Positions 36,591-51,221 are shown, numbered from the stretch's first letter. The stretch is DNA of 64,000 nt from Hydractinia symbiolongicarpus (GCF_029227915.1 NC_079880.1:32049501-32113500); one strand, 5' to 3'. The notes: a model not told the origin generated them from the letters alone. Program-made: numbers and translations.

Positions 36591-39500
36591 TTAAAGGCCT
36601 TACGTGTAAATCACGTGTTTCCACGCTCTTGCACAGGTTAGTATTGGTCTAGTCCTTCCACTCTCAATGGACTACGACGTCTTAAGTCATTTTCCCCAAA
36701 GACATGGATTTGGAACCCCGTCAACTACATGTACAGGCCTCTAAAAGCCGTAATATGCCCTTTTGCCGCCTATTAAAGGCCTTACACGTAAATCCCCCGG
36801 TTCCACGGGTTTGTGCAGGTTGCTATTGGTCTAGTCCTTCCACTCTCCACGGACTGCGACGTCCTAAGTTGTTTTCGCAAGCGCCATGGCTTTAGAACAT
36901 CGTCAACTACATGCACAGGCCTCTAAAGGCCGTAGTATGGCGTTTTGTTGCCTAATAAAGGCCTTACGTGTAAATCACGTGTTTCCACGCTCTTGCACAG
37001 GTTAGTATTGGTCTAGTCCTTCCACTCTCAACGGACTACGACGTCTTAAGTCATTTTCCCCAAAGACATGGATTTGGAACCCCGTCAACTACATGTACAG
37101 GCCTCTAAAGGCCGTAATATGGCTTTTGCTGCCTAATAAAGGCCTTACACGTAAATCCCCCGGTTCCACGGGTTTGTGCAGGTTGCTATTGGTCTAGTCC
37201 TTCCACTCTTAATGGACTACAAGGTCGTACGTCGCTTTCCCTGGCACCATGGCTTTAGAACGCCATCAACTACATGCACAGGCCTCTAAAAGCCGTAGTA
37301 TGGCGTTTTGTTGCCTAATAAAGGCCTTACGTGTAAATCACGTGTTTCCACGCTCTTGAACAGGGTACCATTGGTCTAGTCCTTCCACTGTCAATGGACT
37401 ACGACGTCTTAAGTCATTTTCTCCAGAGCCATGGGTTTAGAACGCCGTCAACTACATGCACAGGCCTCTAAAGGCCGTAATGTGGCTTTTGCCGCCTAAT
37501 GAAGGCCTTACACGTAAATCCCCCGGTTCCACGTGCTTGTGCAGGTTACCATTGGTCTATCCCCTTCACTCTCAATGGACTACAAGGTCGTACGTCGCCT
37601 TCCCTGGCATCATGGCTTTAGAACTCCGTCAACTACATGCACAGGCCTCTAAAAGCCGTAATATGGCCTTTTGCCGCCTATTAAAGGCCTTACACGTAAA
37701 TCCTCTGGTTCCACGGGTTTGTGCAGGTTGCTATTGGTCTAGTCCTTCCACTCTCCACGGACTGCGACGTCCTAAGTTGTTTTCGCAAGCGCCATGGCTT
37801 TAGAACATCGTCAACTACATGCACAGGCCTCTAAAGGCCGTAGTATGGCGTTTTGTTGCCTAATAAAGGCCTTACGTGTAAATCACGTGTTTCCACGCTC
37901 TTGCACAGGTTAGTATTGGTCTAGTCCTTCCACTCTCAACGGACTACGACGTCTTAAGTCATTTTCCCCAAAGACATGGATTTGGAACCCCGTCAACTAC
38001 ATGTACAGGCCTCTAAAGGCCGTAATATGGCTTTTGCTGCCTAATAAAGGCCTTACACGTAAATCCCCCGGTTCCACGGGTTTGTGCAGGTTGCTATTGG
38101 TCTAGTCCTTCCACTCTTAATGGACTACAAGGTCGTACGTCGCTTTCCCTGGCACCATGGCTTTAGAACTCCGTCAACTACATGCACAGGCCTCTAAAAG
38201 CCGTAATATGGCCTTTTGCCGCCTATTAAAGGCCTTACACGTAAATCCTCTGGTTCCACGGGTTTGTGCAGGTTGCTATTGGTCTAGTCCTTCCACTCTC
38301 CACGGACTGCGACGTCCTAAGTTGTTTTCGCAAGCGCCATGGCTTTAGAACATCGTCAACTACATGCACAGGCCTCTAAAGGCCGTAGTATGGCGTTTTG
38401 TTGCCTAATAAAGGCCTTACGTGTAAATCACGTGTTTCCACGCTCTTGCACAGGTTAGTATTGGTCTAGTCCTTCCACTCTCAACGGACTACGACGTCTT
38501 AAGTCATTTTCCCCAAAGACATGGATTTGGAACCCCGTCAACTACATGTACAGGCCTCTAAAGGCCGTAATATGGCTTTTGCTGCCTAATAAAGGCCTTA
38601 CACGTAAATCCCCCGGTTCCACGGGTTTGTGCAGGTTGCTATTGGTCTAGTCCTTCCACTCTTAATGGACTACAAGGTCGTACGTCGCTTTCCCTGGCAC
38701 CATGGCTTTAGAACGCCATCAACTACATGCACAGGCCTCTAAAAGCCGTAGTATGGCGTTTTGTTGCCTAATAAAGGCCTTACGTGTAAATCACGTGTTT
38801 CCACGCTCTTGAACAGGGTACCATTGGTCTAGTCCTTCCACTGTCAATGGACTACGACGTCTTAAGTCATTTTCTCCAGAGCCATGGGTTTAGAACGCCG
38901 TCAACTACATGCACAGGCCTCTAAAGGCCGTAATGTGGCTTTTGCCGCCTAATGAAGGCCTTACACGTAAATCCCCCGGTTCCACGTGCTTGTGCAGGTT
39001 ACCATTGGTCTATCCCCTTCACTCTCAATGGACTACAAGGTCGTACGTCGCCTTCCCTGGCATCATGGCTTTAGAACTCCGTCAACTACATGCACAGGCC
39101 TCTAAAAGCCGTAATATGGCCTTTTGCCGCCTATTAAAGGCCTTACACGTAAATCCTCTGGTTCCACGTGCTTGTGCAGGTTACCATTGGTCTAGTCCTT
39201 CCACTCTCAATGTACTACAAGGTCATAAGTCGTTTTCCCTGGCACCATGGCTTTAGAACGCCGTAAACTACATGCACAGGCCTCTAAAGGCCGTAATATG
39301 GACTTTTGCCGGCCACTAAAGGCCTTACGCGTATATTACGCGCTCCCACGTTCTTGCGCAGGTTACCATTTTTCTAGTCCAGCCATCCTACATGGACTAC
39401 GACGTCTTAAGTCGTTTTCCTTGGCACCATGGCTTTAGAACGCCGTCAACTACATGCACAGGCCTCTAAAGGTTACAATATGCTTTTTACATGCCTAATA

Positions 39501-40551
39501 AAAGCCTTACGTGTAAATCACGTGTTTCCACGCTCTTGAACAGGGTACCATTGCTCTAGTCCTTCTACTCTCATTGGACTACGACGTCTTAAGTCTTTTT
39601 CCCCAGAGCCATGGATTTGGAACTCCGTCAACTACATGTACAGGCCTCTAAAGGCCGTAATATGGCTTTTGCTGCCTAATAAAGGCCTTACACGTAAATC
39701 CCCCGGTTCCACGGGTTTGTGCAGGTTACTATTGGTCTAGTCCTTCCACTCTTAATGGACTACAAGGTCGTACGTCGCTTTCCCTGCCACCATGGCTTTA
39801 GAACGGCATCAACTACATGCACAGGCCTCTAAAAGCCGTAATATGGCCTTTTGCCGCCTATTAAAGGCCTTACACGTAAATCCTCTGGTTCCACGTGCTT
39901 GTGCAGGTTACCATTGGTCTAGTCCTTCCACTCTCAATGTACTACAAGGTCATAAGTCGTTTTCCCTGGCACCATGGCTTTAGAACGCCGTAAACTACAT
40001 GCACAGGCCTCTAAAGGCCGTAATATGGACTTTTGCCGGCCACTAAAGGCCTTACGCGTATATTACGTGCTCCCACGTTCTTGCGCATGTTACCATTTTT
40101 CTAGTCCATCAATCCTACATGGACTACGACGTCTTAAGTCGTTTTCCTTGGAACCATGGCTTTAGAACCCCGTCAACTACATGCACAGGCCTCTAAAGGT
40201 TGTGATATGGCCTTTTGTTCCCAATAAAGGCTTAGCACGTAAATCCCCAGGTTCCGCGTGCTTGTGCAGGTTACCATTGGTCTATCCCCTTCACTCTCAA
40301 TGGACTACAAGGTCGTACGTCGCCTTCCGTGGCATCATGGCTTTAGATCTCCGTCAACTACATGCACAGGCCTCTAAAGACCGTAATATGGACTTTTGCC
40401 GGCCACTAAAGGCCATACGCGTATATTACGTGCTCCCACGTTCTTGCGCAGGTTACCATTTTTCTAGTCCATCCATCCTACATGGACTACGACGTCTTAA
40501 GTCGTTTTCCTTGGAACCATGGCTTTAGAACCCCGTCAACTACATGCACAG
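34262..40551 (+). repeat. Thirty-monomer paralogous segment, offset 5451 bp
   Basis: The stretch from about 34262 to 35100 recurs at 39713-40551. It includes AAATCCCCAGGTTCCG, the TTAGATCTCC variant and TTGCGCATGTTACC. The intervening 4.6 kb is other satellite. Confidence 0.75.
36790..39155 (+). repeat. Nested repeat: 1453 bp (8 monomers) made of a 908-bp (5) and a 545-bp (3) step
   Basis: 36790-37702 recurs at 38243-39155 (offset 1453). Inside, the H-type right end plus the following CATCGTCAAC start recurs at about 36896, 37804 and 38349, giving steps of 908 and 545 bp. Shared markers include CTCTCAACGGACTACG and CATTTTCTCCAGAGCC. Confidence 0.8.
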
Positions 40552-43500
40552 GCCTCTAAAGGTTACAATATGCTTCTTACGTGCCTAATAAAAGCCTTAC
40601 GTGTAAATCACGTGTTTCCACGCTCTTGAACAGGTTACCATTGGTCTAGTCCTTCTACTCTCACTGGACTACGACGTCTTAAGTCCTTTTCCCTAGCACC
40701 TTGGCTTTAGAACTCCGTCAACTTCATGCACAGGCCTCTAAAAGCCGTAGTATGGCGTTTTGTTGCCTAATAAAGGCCTTACGTGTAAATCACGTGTTTC
40801 CACGCTCTTGAACAGGGTACCATTGGTCTAGTCCTTCTACTCTCACTGGACTACGACGTCTTAAGTCTTTTTCCCCTGAGCCATGGATTTGGAACGCCGT
40901 CAACTACATGTACAGGCCTCTAAAGGCCGTAATATGGCTTTTGCTGCCGAATAAAGGCCTTAAACGTAAATCCCCCGGTTCCACGGGTTTGTGCAGGTTA
41001 CTATTGGTCTAGTCCTTCCATTCTTAATGGATTACAAGGTCGTACGTCGCTTTCCCTGGCACCATGGCTTTAGAACGCCATCAACTACATGCACAGGGCT
41101 CTAAAAGCCGTAATATGGCCTTTTGCCGCCTATTAAAGGCCTTACACGTAAATCCCCTGGTTCCACGTGCTTGTGCAGGTTACCATTGGTCTAGTCCTTC
41201 CACTCTCAATGGACTACAAGGTCATAAGTCGTTTTCCTTGGCACCATGGCGTTATAACTCTGTCAACTACATGCACAGGCCTCTAAAAGCCATAATATGG
41301 CGTTTTGCCGCCTAATAAAGGCCTTGCGTGTAAATCACGTGTTTCCACGCTCTTGCACAGGTTATCATTGGTCTAGTCCTTCCACTCTCCATGGACTGCG
41401 ACGTCCTAAGTTGTTTTCGCCAGCGCCATGGCTTTAGAACGCCGTCAACTACATGCACAGGCCTCTAAAGGTTGTGATATGGCCTTTTTTTTCCAATAAT
41501 GGCTTAGCACGTAAATCCCCCGGTTCCGCGTGCTTGTGCAAGTTACCATTGGATTTGTCCTTCCACTCTCAATGGACTACAAGGTCATAAGTCGTTTTCC
41601 CTAGCACTTTGGCTTTAGAACTCCGTCAACTACATGCACAGACCTCTAAAGGCCGTAATATGGCCTTTCGCCGCCTATTAAAGGCCTTACACGTAAATAA
41701 CGTGCTCCCACGTTCTTGCGCAGGTTATCATTGGTCTAATCCTTCCACTCTCCACGGACTGCGACCTCCTAAGTTGTTTTCGCAAGCGCCATGGCTTTAG
41801 AACATCGTCAACTACATGCACAGGCCTCTAAAAGCCGTAGTATGGCGTTTTGTTGCCATTAAAGGCTTAGCACGTAAATACCCCGGTTCCGCGTGCTTGT
41901 TCAAGTTACCATAGGTGTAGTCCTTTCATTCTCAATGTACTACAAGGTCATAAGTCGTTTTCCCTGGCACCATGGCTTTAGAACGCTGTAAACTAAATGC
42001 ACAGGCCTCTAAAGGCCGTAATATGGCCTCTTGCCGCCTAATAAAAACCTTACACGTAAATCCCCCGGTTCCGCGTTGTTGTGCAAGTTACCATTGGACT
42101 AGTCCTTCCACTCTCAATGGACTACAAGGTCATATGTCGTTTTCCCTAGCACCTTGGCTTTAGAACTCCGTCAACTACATGCACAGACCTCTAAAGGCCG
42201 TAATATGGCCTTTCGCCGCCTATTAAAGGCCTTACACGTAAATAACGTGCTCCCACGTTCTTACGCAGGTTATCATTGGTCTAGTCCTTCCACTCTCCAC
42301 GGACTGCGACGTCCTAAGTTGTTTTTGCAAGCGCCATGGCTTTAGAACATCGTCAACTACATGCACAGGCCTCTAAAAGCCGTAGTATGGCGTTTTGTTG
42401 CCTAATAAAGGCCTTATGTGTAAATCACGTGTTTCCACGCTCTTGCACAGGTTAGTATTGGTCTAATCCTTCCACTCTCAATGGACTACGACGTCTTAAG
42501 TCATTTTCCCCAGTGCCATGGGTTTAGAACGCCGTCAACTACATGCACAGGCCTCTAAAGGCCGTAATGTGGCTTTTGCCGCCTAATAAAGGCCTTACAC
42601 GTAAATCCCCCGGTTCCACGTGCTTGTGCAGGTTACCATTGGTCTATCCCCTTCACTCTCAATGGACTACAAGGTCGTACGTCGCCTTCCGTGGCATTAT
42701 GGCTTTAGATCTCCGTCAACTACATGCACACGCCTCTAAAGGCGTAATATGGACTTTTGCCGGCCACTAAAGGCCATACGCGTATATTACGTGCTCCCAC
42801 GTTCTTGCGCAGGTTACCATTTTTCTAGTCCATCCATCCTACATGGACTACGACGTCTTAAGTCGTTTTCCTTGGAACCATGGCTTTAGAACGCCGTCAA
42901 CTACATGCACAGGCCTCTAAAGGTTACAATATGCTTCTTACGTGCCTAATAAAAGCCTTACGTGTAAATCACGTGTTTCCACGCTCTTGAACAGGTTACC
43001 ATTGGTCTAGTCCTTCTACTCTCACTGGACTACGACGTCTTAAGTCTTTTTCCCTAGCACCTTGGCTTTAGAACTCCGTCAACTACATGCACAGACCTCT
43101 AAAGGCCGTAATATGGCCTTTCGCCGCCTATTAAAGGCCTTACACATAAATAACGTGCTCCCACGTTCTTGCGCAGGTTATCATTGGTCTAGTCCTTCCA
43201 CTCTCCACGGACTGCGACGTCTTAAGTCGTTTTCCTTGGCACCATGGCTTTAGAACATCGTCAACTACATGCACAGTCCTCTAAAAGCCGTAGTATGGCG
43301 TTTTGTTGCCTAATAAAGGCCTTACGTGTAAATCACGTGTTTCCACGCTCTTGAACAGGGTACCATTGGTCTAGTCCTTCTACTCTCACTGGACTACGAC
43401 GTCTTAAGTCTTTTTCCCCAGAGCCATGGCTTTAGAACGCCATCAACTACATGCACAGGCCTCTAAAAGCCGTAATATGGCCTTTTGCCGCCTATTAAAG

Positions 43501-46500
43501 GCCTTACACGTAAATCCCCTGGTTCCACGTGCTTGTGCAGGTTACTATTGGTCTAGTCCTTCCACTCTTAATGTACTACAAGGTCGTACGTCGCTTTCCC
43601 TGGCACCATGGCTTTAGAACGGCATCAACTACATGCACAGGCCTCTAAAAGCCGTAATATGGCCTTTTGCCGCCTATTAAAGGCCTTACACGTAAATCCT
43701 CTGGTTCCACGTGCTTGTGCAGGTTACCATTGGTCTAGTCCTTCCACTCTCAATGGACTACAAGGTCATACGTCGTTTTCCTTGGCACCATGGCTTTAGA
43801 ACGCCGTCAACTACATGCACAGGCCTCTAAAAGCCATAATATGGCCTTTTGTTCCCATTAAAGGCTTAGCACGTAAATACCCCGGTTCCGCGTGCTTGTT
43901 CAAGTTACCATAGGTGTAGTCCTTTCATTCTCAATGTACTACAAGGTCATAAGTCGTTTTCCCTGGCACCATGGCTTTAGAACGCTGTAAACTACATGCA
44001 CAGGCCTCTAAATGCCGTAATATGGCCTCTTGCCGCCTAATAAAAACCTTACACGTAAATCCCCCGGTTCCGCGTGCTTGTGCAAGTTACCATTGGACTA
44101 GTCCTTCCACTCTCAATGGACTACAAGGTCATATGTCGTTTTCCCTAGCACCTTGGCTTTAGAACTCCGTCAACTACATGCACAGACCTCTAAAGGCCGT
44201 AATATGGCCTTTCGCCGCCTATTAAAGGCCTTACACGTAAATAACGTGCTCCCACGTTCTTGCGCAGGTTATCATTGGTCTAGTCCTTCCACTCTCCACG
44301 GACTGCGACGTCCTATGTTGTTTTCGCAAGCGCCATGGCTTTAGAACATCGTCAACTACATGCACAGGCCTCTAAAAGCCGTAGTATGGCGTTTTGTTGC
44401 CTAATAAAGGCCTTACGTGTAAATCACGTGTTTCCACGCTCTTGAACAGGGTACCATTGGTCTAGTCCTTCTACTCTCACTGGACTACGACGTCCTAAGT
44501 TGTTTTCGCCAGCGCCATGGATTTGGAACGCCGTCAACTACATGTACAGGCCTCTAAAGGCCGTAATATGGCTTTTGCTGCCGAATAAAGGCCTTAAACG
44601 TAAATCCCCCGGTTCCACGGGTTTGTGCAGGTTACTATTGGTCTAGTCCTTCCATTCTTAATGGATTACAAGGTCGTACGTCGCTTTCCCTGGCACCATG
44701 GCTTTAGAACGCCATCAACTACATGCACAGGGCTCTAAAAGCCGCAATATGGCCTTTTGCCGCCTATTAAAGGCCTTACACGTAAATCCCCTGGTTCCAC
44801 GTGCTTGTGCAGGTTACCATTGGTCTAGTCCTTCCACTCTCAATGGACTACAAGGTCATAAGTCGTTTTCCTTGGCACCATGGCTTTATAACTCTGTCAA
44901 CTACATGCACAGGCCTCTAAAAGCCATAATATGGCATTTTGCCGCCTATTAAAGGCCTTACACGTAAATAACGTGCTCCCACGTTCTTGCGCAGGTTATC
45001 ATTGGTCTAATCCTTCCACTCTCCACGGACTGCGACCTCCTAAGTTGTTTTCGCAAGCGCCATGGCTTTAGAACATCGTCAACTACATGCACAGGCCTCT
45101 AAAAGCCGTAGTATGGCGTTTTGTTGCCTAATAAAGGCCTTACGTGTAAATCACGTGTTTCCACGCTCTTGCACAGGTTAGTATTGGTCTTGTCCTTCCA
45201 CTCCCAATGGAGTACGACGTCTTAAGTCATTTTCCCCAGAGCCATGGGTTTAGAACGCCGTCAACTACATGCACAGGCCTCTAAAGGCCGTAATGTGGTT
45301 TTTGCCGCCCAATAAAAGCCTTACACGTAAATCCCCCGGTTCCACGTGCTTGTGCAGGTCACCATTGGTCTATCCCCTTCACTCTTAATGGACTACAAGG
45401 TTGTACGTCGCCTTCCCTACCATCATGGCTTTAGAACCCCGTCAACTACATGCACAGGCCTCTAAAGGCCGTAATATGGACTTTTGCCGGCCACTAAAGG
45501 CCTTACACGTAAATCCCCTGGTTCCACGTGCTTGTGCAGGTTACCATTGGTCTAGTCCTTCCATCCTACATGGACTACGACGTCTTAAGTCATTTTCCCT
45601 GGCACCATGGCTTTAGAACGCCGTCAACTACATGCACAGGCCTCTAAAGGTTGTGATATGGCATTTTGTTCCCAATAAAGGCTTAGCACGTAAATCCCCC
45701 GGTTCCGCGTGCTTGTGCAGGTAACCATTGGTGTAGTCCTTCCATTCTCAATGTACTACAAGGTCATAAGTCGTTTTCCCTGGCACCATGGCTTTAGAAC
45801 GCCGTAAACTACATGCACAGGCCTCTAAAGGCCGTAATATGGCCTCTTGCCGCCTAATAAAAACCTTACACGTAAATCCCCCGGTTCCGCGTGCTTGTGC
45901 AAGTTACCATTGGACTAGTCCTTCCACTCTCAATGGACTACAAGGTCATAAGTCGTTTTCCCTAGCACCTTGACTTTAGAACTCCGTCAACTACATGCAC
46001 AGACCTCTAAAGGCCGTAATATGGCCTTTCGCCGCCTATTAAAGGCCTTACACGTAAATAACGTGCTCCCACGTTCTTGCGCAGGTTATCATTGGTCTAG
46101 TCCTTCCACTCTTCACGGACTGCGACGTCCTAAGTTGATTTCGCAAGCGCCATGGCTTTAGAACATCGTCAACTACATGCACAGGCCTGTAAAAGCCGTA
46201 GTATGGCGTTTTGTTGCCTAATAAAGGCCTTACGTGTAAATCACGTGTTTCCACGCTCTTGCACAGGTTAGTATTGGTCTAGTCCTTCCACTCTCAATGG
46301 ACTACGACGTCTTAAGTCATTTTCCCCAGAGCCATGGGTTTAGAACGCCGTCAACTACATGCACAGGCCTCTAAAGGCCGTAATGTGGCTTTTGCCGCCT
46401 AATAAAGGTCTTACACGTAAATCCCCCGGTTCCGCGTGCATGTGCAGGTTACCATTGGTCTACTCCTTCAACTCTCAATAATCTACTGCCTCCTAAGTCA

Positions 46501-49500
46501 TTTTCCTTAGCACCGTGGCTTTACAACGCCGTCAACTACATGTACAGGCCTCTAAAGGCCGTAATATGGCTTTTGCTGCCTAATAAAGGCCTTACACGTA
46601 AATCCCCCGGTTCCACGGGTTTGTGCAGGTTACTATTGGTCTAGTCCTTCCACTCTTAAAGGACTACAAGGTCGTACGTCGCTCTCCCTGGCACCATGGC
46701 TTTAGAACGCCATCAACTACATGCACAGGCCTCTAAAAGCCGTAATATGGCCTTTTGCCGCCTATTAAAGGCCTTACACGTAAATCCCCCGGTTCCACGT
46801 GCTTGTGCAGGTTACCATTGGTCTAGTCCTTCCACTCTCATAGGACTACAAGGTCATAAGTCGTTTTCCTTGGCACCATGACTTTAGAACTCTGTCAACT
46901 ACATGCACAGGCCTCTAAAAGCCATAATATGGCGTTTTGCCGCCTAATAAAGGCCTTGCGTGTAAATCGCGTGTTTCCACGCTCTTGCACAGGTTAGTAT
47001 TGGTCTAGTCCTTCCACTCTCAATGGACTACGACGTCTTAAGTCATTTTCCCCAAAGACATGGATTTGGAACCCTGTCAACTACATGTACAGGCCTCTAA
47101 AGGCCGTAATATGGACTTTTGCCGGCCACTAAAGGCCTTACGCGTATATTACGTGCTCCCACGTTCTTGCGCAGGTTACCATTTTTCTAGTCCATCCATC
47201 CTACATGGACTACGACGTCTTAAGTCGTTTTCCTTGGAACCATGGCTTTAGAACGCCGTCAACTACATGCACAGGCCTCTAAAGGTTACAATATGCTTCT
47301 TACGTGCCTAATAAAAGCCTCACGTGTAAATCACGTGTTTCCACGCTCTTGAACAGGTTACCATTGGTCTAGTCCTTCTACTCTCACTGGACTACGACGT
47401 CTTAAGTCTTTTTCCCTAGCACCTTGGCTTTAGAACTCCGTCAACTACATGCACAGACCTCTAAAGGCCGTAATATGGCCTTTCACCGCCTATTAAAGGC
47501 CTTACACGTAAATCCCCCGGTTCCACGTGCTTGTGCAGGTTACCATTGGTCTATCCCCTTCACTCTCAATGGACTACAAGGTCGTACGTCGCCTTCCGTG
47601 GCATCATGGCTTTAGATCTCCGTCAACTACATGCACAGGCCTCTAAAGGCCGTAATATGGACTTTTGCTGCCTAATAAAGGCCTTACACGTAAATCCCCC
47701 GGTTACACGGGTTTGTGCAGGTTACTATTGGTCTAGTCCTTCCACTCTTAATGGACTACAAGGTCCTACGTCGCTTTCCCTGGCACCATGGCTTTAGAAC
47801 GCCATCAACTACATGCACAGGCCTCTAAAAGCCGTAATATGGCCTTTTGCCGCCCATTAAAGGCCTTACACGTAAATCCCCTGGTTCCACGTGCTTGTGC
47901 AGGTTACCATTGGTCTAGTCCTTCCACTCTCAATGGACTACAATGTCATAAGTCATTTTCCTTGGCACCATGGCTTTAGAACTCTGTCAACTACATGCAC
48001 AGGCCTCTAAAAGCCATAATATGGCGTTTCGCTGCCTAATAAAGGCCTTGCGTGTAAATCACGTGTTTCCACGCTCTTGCACAGGTTATCATTGGTCTAG
48101 TCCTTCCACTCTCCATGGACTGCGACGTCCTAAGTTGTTTTCGCCAGCGCCATGGCTTTAGAACGCCGTCAACTACATGCACAGGCCTCTAAAGGTTGTG
48201 ATATGGCCTTTTTTTCCCAATAAAGGCTTAGCACGTAAATCCCCCGGTTCCGCGTGCTTGTGCAAGTTACCATTGGTGTAGTCCTTCCATTCTCAATGTA
48301 CTACAAGGTCATAAGTCGTTTTCCCTGGCACCATGGCTTTAGAACGCCGTAAACTACATGCACAGGCCTCTAAAGGCCGTAATATGGCCTCTTGCCGCCT
48401 AATAAAAACCTTACACGTAAATCCCCCGGTTCCGCGTGCTTGTGCAAGTTACCATTGGACTAGTACTTCCACTCTCAATGGACTACAAGGTCATAAGTCG
48501 TTTTCCCTAGCACCTTGGCTTTAGAACTCCGTCAACTACATGCACAGGCCTCTAAAAGCCGTAATATGGCCTTTTGCCGCCTATTAAAGGCCTTACACGT
48601 AAATCGCCCGGTTCCACGTGCTTGTGCGGGTTACCATTGGTCTAGTCCTTCCACTCTCCACGGACTGCGACGTCCTAAGTTGTTTTCGCAAGCGCCATGG
48701 CTTTAGAACATCGTCAACTACATGCACAGGCCTCTAAAGGCCGTAGTATGGCGTTTTGTTGCCTAATAAAGGCCTTACGTGTAAATCACGTGTTTCCACG
48801 CTCTTGCACAGGTTAGTATTGGTCTAGTCCTTCCACTCTCAATGGACTACGACGTCTTAAGTCATTTTCCCCAAAGACATGGATTTGGAACCCCGTCAAC
48901 TACATGTACAGGCCTCTAAAAGCCGTAATATGGCCTTTTGCCGCCTATTAAAGGCCTTACACGTAAATCCCCCGGTTCCACGGGTTTGTGCAGGTTGCTA
49001 TTGGTCTAGTCCTTCCACTCTCCACGGACTGCGACGTCCTAAGTTGTTTTCGCCAGCGCCATGGCTTTAGAACGCCGTCAACTACATGCACAGGCCTCTA
49101 AAGGTTGTGATATGGCCTTTTTTTCCCAATAAAGGCTTAGCACGTAAATCCCCCGGTTCCACGTGCTTGTGCAGGTTACCATTGGTCTATCCCCTTCACT
49201 CTCAATGGACTACAAGGTCGTACGTCGCCTTCCCTGGCATCATGGCTTTAGAACTCCGTCAACTACATGCACAGGCCTCTAAAGGCCGTAATATGGACTT
49301 TTGCCGGCCACTAAAGGCCTTACGCGTATATTACGCGCTCCCACGTTCTTGCGCAGGTTACCATTTTTCTAGTCCATCCATCCTACATGGACTACGACGT
49401 CTTAAGTCGTTTTCCTTGGCACCATGGCTTTAGAACGCCGTCAACTACATGCACAGGCCTCTAAATGTTACAATATGCTTTTTACATGCCTAATAAAAGC

Positions 49501-50491
49501 CTTACGTGTAAATCACGTGTTTCCACGCTCTTGAACAGGGTACCATTGGTCTAGTCCTTCTACTCTCACTGGACTACGACGTCTTAAGTCTTTTTCCCCA
49601 GAGCCATGGATTTGGAACTCCGTCAACTACATGTACAGGCCTCTAAAGGCCGTAATATGGCTTTTGCTGCCTAATAAAGGCCTTACACGTAAATCCCCCG
49701 GTTCCACGGGTTTGTGCAGGTTACTATTGGTCTAGTCCTTCCACTCTTAATGGACTACAAGGTCGTACGTCGCTTTCCCTGGCACCATGGCTTTAGAACG
49801 GCATCAACTACATGCACAGGCCTCTAAAAGCCGTAATATGGCCTTTTGCCGCCTTATAAAGGCCTTACACGTAAATCCTCTGGTTCCACGTGCTTGTGCA
49901 GGTTACCATTGGTCTAGTCCTTCCACTCTCAATGGACTGCAAGGTCATACGTCGTTTTCCTTGGCACCATGGCTTTAGAACGCCGTCAACTACATGCACA
50001 GGCCTCTAAAAGCCATAATATGGCCTTTTGTTCCCATTAAAGGCTTAGCACGTAAATACCCCGGTTCCGCGTGCTTGTTCAAGTTACCATAGGTGTAGTC
50101 CTTTCATTCTCAATGTACTACAAGGTCATAAGTCGTTTTCCCTGGCACCATGGCTTTAGAACGCTGTAAACTAAATGCACAGGCCTCTAAAGGCCGTAAT
50201 ATGGCCTCTTGCCGCCTAATAAAAACCTTACACGTAAATCCCCCGGTTCCGCGTGCTTGTGCAAGTTACCATTGGACTAGTCCTTCCACTGTCAATGGAC
50301 AACAAGGTCATAAGTCGTTTTCCCTAGCACCTTAGCTTTAGAACTCCGTCAAATGCATGCACAGACCTCTAAAGGCCGTAATATGGCCTTTCGCCGCCTA
50401 TTAAAGGCCTTACGTGTAAATCACGTGTTTCCACGCTCTTGCACAGGTTAGTATTGGTCTAATCCTTCCACTCTCAATGGACTACGACGTC

Positions 50492-50495
50492 TTAA
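50492..50495 (+). repeat. MITE target-site duplication, left (TTAA)
   Basis: Left flank GACGTCTTAA, right flank TTAAGTCATTTTCC. The empty paralogue at 42491 reads ACGTCTTAAGTCATTTTCC. Confidence 0.95.
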
Positions 50496-50512
50496 CCCTA
50501 TTCGGTCCGGGG
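50496..50512 (+). repeat. MITE left TIR
   Basis: CCCTATTCGGTCCGGGG, identical to the reverse complement of 51220-51236. Confidence 0.95.
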
Positions 50513-50535
50513 TTTTTCGAACATACTATGACCGG

Positions 50536-50558
50536 GGGGGGGCGGATTCCGCCCCCCC
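50536..50558 (+). repeat. MITE left subterminal palindrome
   Basis: Seven G, CGGA, a single T, TCCG, seven C: perfect 11-bp arms around one base. A 23-nt spacer (50513-50535) separates it from the TIR. Confidence 0.88.
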
Positions 50559-50849
50559 TCAATAACTTTTCATAGGGTTGTTCAAATTGAATCAAACTTG
50601 GCACACTTATAGTACGTCATAAGAGGAACAAAATGGCGCCAAAAAAAATTTGCTTGCGTCAGCACATTTTCTGTGACGTCATCAAAAGCTTAAAAATTGT
50701 TAAAAATGCCACTATCTGCTTAAAATATAATTACTTTTGTTCTAGAGCGAATTTTTACATTCTGTTTGAAGTTTCTGAAAGCTAAATAAAAGTTATTTAA
50801 CATATCTTCCGGTTTTTACATGGATCGGATAAAAAATTGCCAAAAATTG

Positions 50850-50880
50850 CCCGAAAATCCGTTTTTTTCCGATTTTCGGG
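50850..50880 (+). repeat. Internal hairpin in the MITE
   Basis: CCCGAAAATC at 50850-50859 pairs perfectly with GATTTTCGGG at 50871-50880 around an 11-nt loop with a T run. Further AAATCGG/CCGATTT-like pieces follow to about 50909. Function unknown. Confidence 0.7.
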
Positions 50881-51198
50881 TAAAATCCGACAAAATCGGG
50901 AAATCGGATTAGTCACGTGTTCAAATTATTCAAAATGATTCTTCCTAATGAAACAAAGTTGTGTTGCAAGTTTCAAATTCTAAGGATAATCCTAACAGGA
51001 GTTATTATATTTTCTCCATTATAAGGATTTCATAGAGATTTTTAAGGGTAGTTTCGAGTAATGGCCAATATCAAAGCCTCTGAAAGGTATGGGACCTAAA
51101 AAATTAGCATGCAGGTGTCTAATAGATAAATGTTGAAACTCAGTAAGTATTATAGCCATGTAACAAAGCAATCAGGAGTTATTAAAAAAAAACCGTCA

Positions 51199-51221
51199 GG
51201 GGGGGCGGAATCCGCCCCCCC
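51199..51221 (+). repeat. MITE right subterminal palindrome
   Basis: Seven G, CGGA, a single A, TCCG, seven C: the inverted counterpart of the left palindrome (central A instead of T). It abuts the right TIR with no spacer. Confidence 0.88.

Larger units (their letters stand above)
28928..50495 (+). repeat. Satellite array, block 2 (about 119 monomers)
   Basis: Same monomer, orientation and types as block 1. It resumes in register after the transposon and runs to the TTAA duplicated by the MITE. J-, H-, I-, F-, B- and G-type monomers dominate, with several hybrids. No gene is supported; the open frames are the monomer frame. Confidence 0.97.

Noticed and set aside
46048-46254. Minus-strand frame of 68 codons in the satellite
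   Set aside because: Occurs because of local point changes in satellite monomers; not repeated in neighbours and without features.
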